Positions 1 to 5,919 of a stretch of 11,195 bases of DNA are shown here, one piece after another. Position numbers and translations under genes: made by a program. The stretch is from an uncultured Campylobacter sp. (lineage in GTDB: Bacteria; Campylobacterota; Campylobacteria; Campylobacterales; Campylobacteraceae). The notes under the pieces are model-generated. The model was not told the origin of the DNA. It worked only from the letters and a program-made list of their open reading frames with translations, and made no database searches. Position 1 is the first letter of the stretch; each line of letters begins with the position of its first letter. The stretch lies in assembly GCF_938030815.1 (NCBI RefSeq), contig NZ_CALHII010000074.1, positions 1 through 11,195 of the forward strand, given 5' to 3'.

Positions 1-577
1 TTTTGTCTTCTCGGGCATGGCGCAAAAGAACGTTTATGGCTTTAAGGTAAAGGATGAAAACGGCCGAATGGTGTCGTTATCAAAGTATCGTGGTAAGGTG
101 TTGCTCATCGTTAACACGGCCACGCAGTGCGGACTAACGCCTCAATACAAACCCTTGCAAGAGCTTTACGAAAAGTATCGCGATAAAGGGTTGGTGGTTT
201 TAGGCTTTCCTTGCAACCAGTTTAAAGGGCAAGCGCCTGGCACGAACAAAGAGATACGCCAGTTTTGCGAGGCTAATTACGGCGTAACTTTCCCGCAATT
301 TGCCAAGGTTGACGTGAATGGCAAGCAGGCCATTCCGCTTTATCGTTACCTCAAACGCCAGCAACCATTCTTTGGTTACTTGATGAGCGACTCCACACAG
401 CGCGCCGATTTTGAGCGTTTGCCAAAGGATGTGCCCATAAATGTGGAGTACGACATTCAATGGAACTTCACCAAGTTCATCGTCGACCGCAACGGAAAGG
501 TGGTGAAACGCGTAGAACCCAAAGACACAATGGCCTATCTCGAAGAAGAGGTGGCCAAGGTTTTGGCAGAAAAATAA
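1..577 (+). CDS. Glutathione peroxidase, thiol (Cys) type, 5' end probably outside window
   Basis: This is a glutathione-peroxidase-fold enzyme that reduces hydroperoxides. Counting from the ATG at 17, the peroxidatic Cys38 lies in NTATQCG, followed by FPCNQF (Gln68) and WNF (Trp149, Asn150), which completes the usual Cys-Gln-Trp-Asn tetrad. Cys84 in QFCEANYG sits where the resolving cysteine of thioredoxin-dependent family members such as yeast Gpx3 is found, so thioredoxin rather than glutathione is the likely reductant (inference). The reading frame stays open to the left edge and reads FVFSGMAQ. The ATG at 17 has no Shine-Dalgarno sequence, and FVFSGMA|Q looks like the end of a signal peptide, so the true start is probably upstream and the enzyme exported. 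The DNA contains no AAATTT word, unlike its surroundings, and the protein reads like Bacteroidetes homologues, which suggests transfer. The family assignment is firm; the start and origin are not. Confidence 0.93.
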   Translation, partial: FVFSGMAQKNVYGFKVKDENGRMVSLSKYRGKVLLIVNTATQCGLTPQYKPLQELYEKYRDKGLVVLGFPCNQFKGQAPGTNKEIRQFCEANYGVTFPQFAKVDVNGKQAIPLYRYLKRQQPFFGYLMSDSTQRADFERLPKDVPINVEYDIQWNFTKFIVDRNGKVVKRVEPKDTMAYLEEEVAKVLAEK

Positions 578-603
578 GGGGCGTTGGATTATCAGAGGGC
601 TTA

Positions 604-643
604 GATTAGTCGGATTAGTCGGATTAGTCGGATTAGTCGGATT
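604..643. repeat. 9-bp tandem repeat, about 4.4 copies
   Basis: The unit GATTAGTCG is repeated perfectly four times (604-612, 613-621, 622-630, 631-639), followed by a partial GATT. It begins 26 bases after the peroxidase stop codon. It is too short per unit to be a CRISPR and has no spacers. Copy number could vary by slipped replication. Confidence 0.95.
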
Positions 644-663
644 TTAGCGCGTCGATCTCGACC

Positions 664-687
664 CGCGAAATTTCATTAAATTTCGCG
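664..687. other. Perfect 10-bp inverted repeat (hairpin)
   Basis: The arms CGCGAAATTT (664-673) and AAATTTCGCG (678-687) are perfectly complementary around a 4-base CATT loop. It lies 86 bases downstream of the peroxidase stop and may act as a transcript-end hairpin. Neither strand has a T tract after the stem, so it is not called as an intrinsic terminator. Confidence 0.6.
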
Positions 688-841
688 CAAGATCTACGCA
701 GAAATTCGGCGCGAAACCCGTGCAGGTTTAGCATTTGAAATTTCGCTCGCAAAGTTCCGCGAAAAAACCGGGCGCAAGATCTTAAACCGAGCCGTCCGCG
801 AGCTTGCGAGCTCACTCGCGGCAAGATTTAAAATTTCATAA

Positions 842-883
842 CGCGCGAGCTCGCCGTAAAATTTAAAATTTCACGCGGCCGCG
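842..883 (+). repeat. 42-bp imperfect direct repeat, copy 1
   Basis: This stretch matches 1424-1465 at 38 of 42 positions in the same orientation. The last 25 bases (859-883) are identical. Each copy joins an AT-rich AAATTTAAAATTT part to the GC palindrome CGCGGCCGCG (here 874-883). A second palindrome, GCGAGCTCGC, lies at 845-854 in this copy only. The two copies flank the zinc-finger remnant. Confidence 0.85.
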
Positions 884-1065
884 CACAGTGTCATGTGTCA
901 CTACGAGATTCTAAATTTCATGTCGAGCGCACCGTCAAATTAATCCGTCGGTCGCGCAGCAGATCGCCGCACGAGCTAAAATTCGCGCTTGCGCCGCGAC
1001 ATACGCCGCCGTGAGTTAAATTATGCGGCATTGCAAGCTAAATTTTACGCTCGTGTGGATTAGTC

Positions 1066-1227
1066 ATGTTGGCGGAGGTTTGCGGCGCCCAAATTAAATT
1101 TAACGCACCGCCGTGCAGCGCCTGCAGTGGGCGCGGATGTCTGATCTGCTCTGCTTGTAAAGGCGCAGGCGGCTATAGCTGTGCGGCAGGCGAGCTAAAT
1201 TTTACGAGCCGCTGCGTCGCGGTATGA
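1066..1227 (+). pseudogene. Remnant of a DnaJ-type zinc-finger gene
   Basis: The frame from the ATG at 1066 to the TGA at 1225 encodes 53 residues. Its central part (1111-1188) contains two CxxCxGxG-type motifs, CSACSGRG and CSACKGAG, separated as in the intact gene at 1864-4503. Aligned without gaps to 2305-2382 of that gene, I count 57 of 78 identical bases and 18 of 26 identical residues. The match includes the non-motif residues LIC between the motifs and GGYS after them. Similarity stops on both sides, there is no Shine-Dalgarno sequence before the ATG, and the frame closes after the match. I read it as a leftover of a duplicated or lost paralogue and not as a working small protein, though the latter is not excluded. 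Confidence 0.65.
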
Positions 1228-1423
1228 AATTTCGTGCTGCTCGCTGCGAACTGAATTCGCGCGACGACTATATGTCGCTGCATGCTCGTAAATTAAATTG
1301 CACTACACGCGCCCGTTGCCTGATTGTCGCGCGGGATTGAAATTTGCGTGCCGCTTATCGCAGAATTTTAGGTCGTTGCACGCCGCGCCATAGTTGTCGT
1401 GAAATTTTAAATTGCATGTCGTA

Positions 1424-1465
1424 CGCACGAGCTAGCTGTGAAATTTAAAATTTCACGCGGCCGCG
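1424..1465 (+). repeat. 42-bp imperfect direct repeat, copy 2
   Basis: This is the second copy of the repeat at 842-883, with 38 of 42 bases identical and the final 25 identical (1441-1465). It carries the same AT-rich part followed by CGCGGCCGCG (1456-1465). It lies downstream of the zinc-finger remnant, in the same orientation as copy 1. Confidence 0.85.
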
Positions 1466-1739
1466 AAATTTGCTGTGCGTTATGCTGTGTCGTGCATCAT
1501 CGCGAGCCAAATTATGTGCTGCTGCGGAATTAAAGTCTTGCATGCCCGCTGCTATCGCTCGGGCGCCGTATGCCTGGCGGCTCCGTTTTGCGATCCGTTC
1601 GCGCCGTATTTGTTGCGATCAGTTACGCGTGTCGCCGTCGCAGTGCGAGATTTCGCGTCTAGCTCTATTTTAGAGTTTTGATTTGCAGCGAGATTTTACG
1701 GCGCGCAATGGCGCTAAATTCCATCCTGCGTGAGATTTT

Positions 1740-1755
1740 GGAATTTTAAAATTCC
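1740..1755. promoter_or_regulatory. 16-bp perfect palindrome upstream of -10 box
   Basis: GGAATTTTAAAATTCC reads identically on both strands. It ends nine bases before the TATAAT at 1765 and so covers the place a -35 contact would occupy. That makes it a possible operator for the zinc-finger gene. Its core AATTTTAAAATT recurs at 1808-1819, 6046-6057 and 6069-6080, so it may instead be a general intergenic word of this genome. Confidence 0.4.
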
Positions 1756-1764
1756 CTTTCGCGG

Positions 1765-1770
1765 TATAAT
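1765..1770 (+). promoter_or_regulatory. Probable sigma-70 -10 box for the zinc-finger gene
   Basis: A perfect TATAAT stands 94 bases before the chosen start codon at 1864. There is no clear -35 hexamer, which is normal for Campylobacter housekeeping promoters. Transcription would start near 1777, giving a leader of about 87 bases. Confidence 0.6.
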
Positions 1771-1863
1771 TGTATGAAATACAAAATTTGCGGGATTTTA
1801 ATAAAGGAATTTTAAAATTTATGCGGCGCGGCTTTGTGGCGTGCCTGCAAGAAAGGAGCGATC

Positions 1864-4503
1864 ATGGACAAGCTGGATAAAGAGGAGCTTGCAGAGGCGT
1901 TTGTTGCTAGACTCAAAGCTTTAGCGCGTAGCGGCGGCGCCGATCTGCGCGAGCTTGATCGCGAGTTCTACGGATTTAGCGTGCGACTTGGCGTGCGTTA
2001 CGACTTCGCCGGCAAGTTTAGCGTCTCGCAGATAAGCGGCGGCGAGCGCGCTCAGCTGCATTTCGCTGACGTCGCGCAGTTCGAAGCTCACGCACGCGAA
2101 TGTCTGCATGCGGCAAGCACTGATGCAGAGCTAAGCGAGGCCTTTATGCTACGCCTGCGTGCAGATCCCCAAAAAGCCGCTACAAATGCGGATCAAATCA
2201 TAAAATTTTACGATTTTAAGCCCTTTAGCGTTCAGCTGCGTTGCGAGCATTGCAGCGGATCGGGCAGGAGGCGCTGCAAAGCCTGCGAAGGCGCAGGCAA
2301 GGCGCCGTGCGCTAACTGCGGCGGGCGCGGACGCTTGATCTGCCCCGATTGCAAGGGCACCGGTGGCTATAGCCGCGCGGCTTTAAGCTCTACGGACGCT
2401 CATGCGCGCGGTCTTTCTGGAGGCGATTCTGCAGGCTCTGCGTCAAATTCTATGGGCTATCGCTTCATACCCTGCGCTAGCTGCGGCGGTAGCGGCTCAC
2501 GCATTTGTCCCGCTTGCGGCGGCACAGGCAGATTACGCTGCGAAAAGTGCGGCGGTGCGGGTGATTTTCGCTGCGAGCACTGCGATGGGCGCGGGTATTT
2601 CACTCGCACCGGCAAAATATCCGTTTATGCCCGCCCGAGCGTCAGCATAGGCGCTAGCTCGCAGGTTTTTGGGCGCGAGCTGCTGGAGTTTTTATGCAGC
2701 AAGGGCGTAGGTTTTGCGGCGCGCAGACTTTTGTTTCGTCTAAGCTCGCTGCGAGTGGTGCAAGGTGGCTGCGAAGCGGTATTTAGCGCGGAGGAGGAGT
2801 TTTTGCGCTTGAGTTTTGCCGTTTGCGGCAAGGCTTACGATGCGGCGTGCTTCGGCGGCGTGACATTCGTAAGACCTAATTTTTTGGACGAAGTTTTTGC
2901 GCCGGAGCTTGCGGCGGTGCGCAGCGCATCCGCTAGGCTAGGGCGGGACGATGCGCAAAGCCTTTTTGCGCTATTTCGCGCAAAGCCTGCACTGGATGTG
3001 GCGATGCGTCTAGCTAGCGCTAAGCTGCGCGGCGAGACGCTAAATCTCGAGCAGTTGCGCGGCGCGGATGGACATTTTAACTTTGCAAATTTTGCCCGCA
3101 GCGCGGCTGATCGCGACGCTTTGAGCCTTGCAAAAGACGCTTCGCGCAAAGAAAATCTCAAGGGCGGCGCGAGCGTAAAATTTGCGGGTACGAAATTTGC
3201 TAGCGCTTCGGCAAATTCTATGGGCGCGGAAGATAATCGCCTGGGGTTGCGCGGAGAGCAAGGTAGGTTCGCAGGTGGAGTGGGCGGCGGCATAAAATTT
3301 GCCGGGGCAGATCTTTCGGGAAGCGGAGAGAATTCTGCTGGCGATTTTGATGCTAGGCAGCAAAACAGCGAAGCTCGCGCGCAGAATGGATCTAATTTTG
3401 CCAGCTCGCAAGAAGGCTTAAGTGACACTTCTGATCGCACTGCGGAGGGTCTTTACGAATTACGCGGCGAGCGAGATTACCGAGATTTAAGTGTCTTAGG
3501 TGCTGAAAATTCCACAAATTCCACAAATTCCATAAACTCCGCCGCAATAAATTCCGAAAATCTAGCCGCTGCAAAATTTAAAAATCGCGCGAATACGCAA
3601 AGCCCTGCCGCGTCAAATTCTAAAATTTCGCCCTTTGCACGATTAAAGAAATTATTTTTCCCTCGTTCTTTGCGCGAGGATTGCGCGCAGAGTTTTGCCG
3701 CAGCGATTATGCGCGTTTGCGAGGGCTTTATTTCGCAGCAATGCGCTCGTGATTTGGGCAGCGCGATGGCTGGGGCGCTTGGCGTGCTAAGTCCGCGATA
3801 TGACCGCGCGGTGTGGTGCATAGGCGGAGGCGCGCTCATCGCAGCGGCTGCGCTGGCGTGCGAGGGCTGCTTCGAGATGATCTTTGCGGAGCATTATTTT
3901 TGGGCACTTGCATGTGGCGTGGCAATCGCTACTGCGGGGCTGTTAGGCGGTGTGGCGCTGTGGCTGGCAAGCGCAGTGCAGTGTGCCGTAAAAGCTCGTA
4001 AAATTCCGCGAGAATATCGCTGCGGCAGAGGCGGCGCGGCGTTTGCTCGCTTTTGCAAAGCTCTGCTCTGCGCCGTTTTGGTTAGCACAATCTACGGAGG
4101 TGCGGCAAATACGGGCTACACACCGAAAACCGGCGCGGCAGGGCTGCTGCGAGGGTGGATGCCTGCATTTTTTGAGGACGAAAATTCCGCTTCTGCGAGT
4201 GATGGCGTAAATTCTGTAGACGAAAATTCTACGAGTGCAAGCTCTAGCGGCTCTAAAAGCCCTGCTTTAAATTCCGCTTCCGGGGCGACTAAGGATTCCG
4301 CTGCGATGCAAAAGGATAAAATTTTATATATCCAAAAAAACATCGGAGTGAAGCAGGATGGAATTTTTGGCGCACGCACGTTAAAAAAGGCGAGGGAGGT
4401 TTTGGATCAAAATTTAAGCGGCGTCGATGAAATTTACGAGGCTCTAAAAAGCAAAGAGCAGGCGAGAACGAACCCGAACTCTAGCGATCAAACTGCGCCT
4501 TAA
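1864..4503 (+). CDS. Large protein: double DnaJ-type zinc finger, three membrane segments, PG-binding-like C-terminus
   Basis: I do not recognise this 879-residue protein as a named gene. ATG 1864 is preferred to the TTG at 1834 because AAAGGAG (1852-1858) sits five bases before it. Residues 1-126 are unassigned. Residues 127-243 hold eight CxxCxGxG-type motifs starting at C127, C138, C149, C160, C204, C215, C226 and C237, with exact 11-residue spacing inside each group of four. DnaJ itself has one group of four, and no J domain (HPD) is present here. Residues about 247-430 are unassigned; 430-600 are an Asn/Ser/Ala-rich linker. Membrane segments lie near 650-666, 679-706 and 730-748. The basic loop 707-729 suggests the zinc fingers are cytoplasmic and the C-terminus periplasmic. 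Residues 820-845 (YIQKNIGVKQDGIFGARTL) resemble the second half of a PG_binding_1 repeat. A scaffold or thiol/zinc-linked envelope role is inference only. Confidence 0.85.
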   Translation: MDKLDKEELAEAFVARLKALARSGGADLRELDREFYGFSVRLGVRYDFAGKFSVSQISGGERAQLHFADVAQFEAHARECLHAASTDAELSEAFMLRLRADPQKAATNADQIIKFYDFKPFSVQLRCEHCSGSGRRRCKACEGAGKAPCANCGGRGRLICPDCKGTGGYSRAALSSTDAHARGLSGGDSAGSASNSMGYRFIPCASCGGSGSRICPACGGTGRLRCEKCGGAGDFRCEHCDGRGYFTRTGKISVYARPSVSIGASSQVFGRELLEFLCSKGVGFAARRLLFRLSSLRVVQGGCEAVFSAEEEFLRLSFAVCGKAYDAACFGGVTFVRPNFLDEVFAPELAAVRSASARLGRDDAQSLFALFRAKPALDVAMRLASAKLRGETLNLEQLRGADGHFNFANFARSAADRDALSLAKDASRKENLKGGASVKFAGTKFASASANSMGAEDNRLGLRGEQGRFAGGVGGGIKFAGADLSGSGENSAGDFDARQQNSEARAQNGSNFASSQEGLSDTSDRTAEGLYELRGERDYRDLSVLGAENSTNSTNSINSAAINSENLAAAKFKNRANTQSPAASNSKISPFARLKKLFFPRSLREDCAQSFAAAIMRVCEGFISQQCARDLGSAMAGALGVLSPRYDRAVWCIGGGALIAAAALACEGCFEMIFAEHYFWALACGVAIATAGLLGGVALWLASAVQCAVKARKIPREYRCGRGGAAFARFCKALLCAVLVSTIYGGAANTGYTPKTGAAGLLRGWMPAFFEDENSASASDGVNSVDENSTSASSSGSKSPALNSASGATKDSAAMQKDKILYIQKNIGVKQDGIFGARTLKKAREVLDQNLSGVDEIYEALKSKEQARTNPNSSDQTAP
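3508..3540 (+). repeat. In-frame 9-bp repeat inside the linker
   Basis: AATTCCACA occurs twice (3508-3516, 3517-3525), then AATTCCATA and a partial AACTCC. It encodes NST-NST-NSI-NS at residues 549-559 of the zinc-finger protein. Because nine bases are three codons, gain or loss of units would change linker length without breaking the frame. Confidence 0.85.
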
Positions 4504-4560
4504 CGGTAAATCCGCGCCTTAGGCTTGGCAGGCGATCTTAAAAAACCAAAAAGGATGAAA

Positions 4561-5193
4561 ATGAAAAATAAAATTTTAATTCTAGCGCTTATCGCGACGC
4601 TTGCTGCAAATTTCGCGCTAGCCGAAAATTTTGAAATCACTGCAGACGATATAAGCAGGGCTACGAAATCCTGCGATAAGGGCGATATGAAGTTGTGCGG
4701 GGCCTTGGCGCAGATTTATAATTATGGCTGGGGCGTGCCGCAAGATCTGCTAAAGGCTGCGCCATTATACGTCAAAGCTTGCAAAGGCGGCGATGCGGAG
4801 TCATGCGTAAATTTAGGCATTTTGTATCAAAGCGGAGAGGGGATGCCGCGCGATGAGGCGAAGGCGGCGGAGTTGTTTGACAAAGCCTGCGATGACGGGC
4901 ACGCGATAGGCTGCAGTAACGCAGGCTCTGCGTATATCAGAGGCAGAGGCGTGCGCAAAGACGCTATAAAGGGCGTAGGTTACTATATGCGCGGTTGCGA
5001 TATGGATATCGCGGATAGCTGGGCTGCGTGCTTAAATTTAGCGCGTCTTTACGAGGGCGCAGATAATGCAAAAGCCGCGCAGTACTACAAAAAGGCCTGC
5101 GAGCTGGGCAGCAAGGATAGATTTATGAGCTCGGTAGCGGAGCATGAGCAGATATGGAAAAGCTCATGCGAAAGCTACGAAAGGCTTAAATAG
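4561..5193 (+). CDS. Secreted cysteine-rich Sel1-repeat protein (Hcp-like)
   Basis: The 210-residue product starts with a signal peptide: Lys2 and Lys4, then a hydrophobic stretch ending in ALA21|E. The mature part consists of Sel1-like (alpha/alpha, TPR-related) repeats with glycine-rich turns such as YGWGVPQD, SGEGMPRD and RGRGVRKD. Cysteine pairs C38/C46, C74/C82, C110/C118 and C146/C157 recur exactly every 36 residues at their first member, followed by C180 and C203. That is the pattern of Helicobacter cysteine-rich proteins (Hcp), in which each repeat is closed by a disulfide; the fourth pair here is three residues wider. It should act in the periplasm or outside the cell, probably binding a partner; no substrate can be read. 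ATG 4561 is chosen over ATG 4555 and TTG 4525 because AAGGA (4551-4555) stands five bases before it. The 57-base gap after the upstream gene suggests cotranscription. Confidence 0.88.
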   Translation: MKNKILILALIATLAANFALAENFEITADDISRATKSCDKGDMKLCGALAQIYNYGWGVPQDLLKAAPLYVKACKGGDAESCVNLGILYQSGEGMPRDEAKAAELFDKACDDGHAIGCSNAGSAYIRGRGVRKDAIKGVGYYMRGCDMDIADSWAACLNLARLYEGADNAKAAQYYKKACELGSKDRFMSSVAEHEQIWKSSCESYERLK

Positions 5194-5348
5194 CCGCGAA
5201 AATCTATGCTTTGAAGCAGACTCTCGCGCTAGCCGTGGCTACAGTGCAAGAACCATAGCGATTTCGCATAAATAGCGCAAATCTAAACATCAAGTATCCT
5301 GTAGGAGCGGAAACATAACGACGCAAGCTCTTAGCGGGCTCGTATTTT

Positions 5349-5354
5349 AGGAGG
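5349..5354 (+). promoter_or_regulatory. Strong ribosome binding site for the histidine phosphatase gene
   Basis: A full AGGAGG lies seven bases before ATG 5362 and fixes that start. No convincing -10 box was seen in the 168 bases between 5193 and 5362, so read-through from the upstream genes is possible. Confidence 0.7.
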
Positions 5355-5361
5355 CAATATA

Positions 5362-5919
5362 ATGACGCTAGCGCTGATCCGCCACGTTACGCCGCTGATC
5401 GATCGCGGCGTGTGCGACGCCGCAGAAGCGGCACGGCGCGCGATCCTGTATGACACTACGCAAAGCTTAGCTTTGTGGCAAACCGATAAATTTAAAAGCA
5501 GCGCCGCATACGAAAAGCTTGCCCGTATAAGCCGAGTATATTCCTCGCCGCTGCCGCGCGCCGCACTTACGGCGCAAAAGCTATTCCCGCAGCGGAGTAT
5601 AGAGTACCTAGAGGCTTTGCGCGAGTTTAATCTACGAATATTCCCCATGCCGCTAATAAAAATGCCGTTTGATTGCTGGCTCGTGCTCTCGCGCCTGCTG
5701 TGGCTGTGCGGCATGAACCCTAGCGGCGCAAGCGCGAAAGAGGAACGGCGGCGCGCGCTTGATCTGGTGCCGTCTTTGCTAGAGACGGACACGGCGGTGA
5801 TCGCGCACGGCTTCGTGCTGCGCGTAATACGCCATAGCGCGCGGCGGGCAGGTTACCGCTTGATATACCGCTTTTGCGAAAGCTGCTTCTGCTTAGAAAT
5901 TTGGCAGCACGCTGCGTAA
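5362..5919 (+). CDS. Histidine phosphatase superfamily protein
   Basis: This 185-residue protein belongs to the phosphoglycerate-mutase-like (histidine phosphatase) superfamily, which transfers a phosphoryl group through a histidine. The N-terminus ALIRHVTP gives Arg7 and the nucleophile His8, slightly diverged from the usual RHGxT. SSPLPRA gives the conserved Arg66, Glu88 in LREF is a candidate general acid, and AHG gives the second His149. All core residues are thus present and the enzyme is likely active. The substrate cannot be read; family members act on sugar phosphates, nucleotides, cobalamin precursors or phosphohistidine proteins. The C-terminal 30 residues are rich in Arg, Cys and aromatic residues. 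There is no signal peptide, so it is cytoplasmic. It lies on the same strand as the Hcp-like gene; a functional link is unproven. Confidence 0.8.
   Translation: MTLALIRHVTPLIDRGVCDAAEAARRAILYDTTQSLALWQTDKFKSSAAYEKLARISRVYSSPLPRAALTAQKLFPQRSIEYLEALREFNLRIFPMPLIKMPFDCWLVLSRLLWLCGMNPSGASAKEERRRALDLVPSLLETDTAVIAHGFVLRVIRHSARRAGYRLIYRFCESCFCLEIWQHAA

Larger units (their letters stand above)
578..1863. other. Long gene-poor region with repeats and decayed DNA
   Basis: About 1.3 kb lies between the peroxidase gene and the zinc-finger gene with no intact, convincingly translated gene. GC-rich blocks alternate with AAATTT-type words, more than a dozen of them. It contains a 9-bp tandem repeat (604-643), a 10-bp-stem hairpin (664-687), two copies of a 42-bp imperfect repeat (842-883 and 1424-1465), a zinc-finger gene remnant (1066-1227), and a promoter with palindrome just before the next gene. 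Short open frames around 1470-1681 have no ribosome binding site and no recognisable family. Confidence 0.7.

Noticed and set aside
604..643. Tandem repeat as a CRISPR array
   Set aside because: Units are 9 bases and directly adjacent with no spacers.
1663..1679. CTCTA-TTT-TAGAG followed by TTTT as a terminator
   Set aside because: The stem is only five mostly AT pairs and no gene lies upstream on that strand to be terminated.
1470..1681. Two overlapping 67-68 codon frames with several cysteines
   Set aside because: They show no ribosome binding site, no CxxCxGxG spacing and no recognisable family; I cannot show they are a further zinc-finger remnant.
1821..1880. 20-codon leader frame upstream of the zinc-finger gene
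   Set aside because: The AAAGGA is 12 bases before its ATG, which is too far, and the peptide has no regulatory amino-acid run; possible attenuation is not supported.
2835..3440. 201-codon open frame on the minus strand opposite the zinc-finger gene
   Set aside because: It lies wholly inside the gene, is low-complexity (Ala, Ser, Arg, Pro) and shows no ribosome binding site or domain; it is a by-product of GC-rich coding sequence.
5230..5241. TAGCC-GT-GGCTA hairpin after the Sel1 gene
   Set aside because: The stem is five pairs with a two-base loop and no T tract, which is too weak to call.
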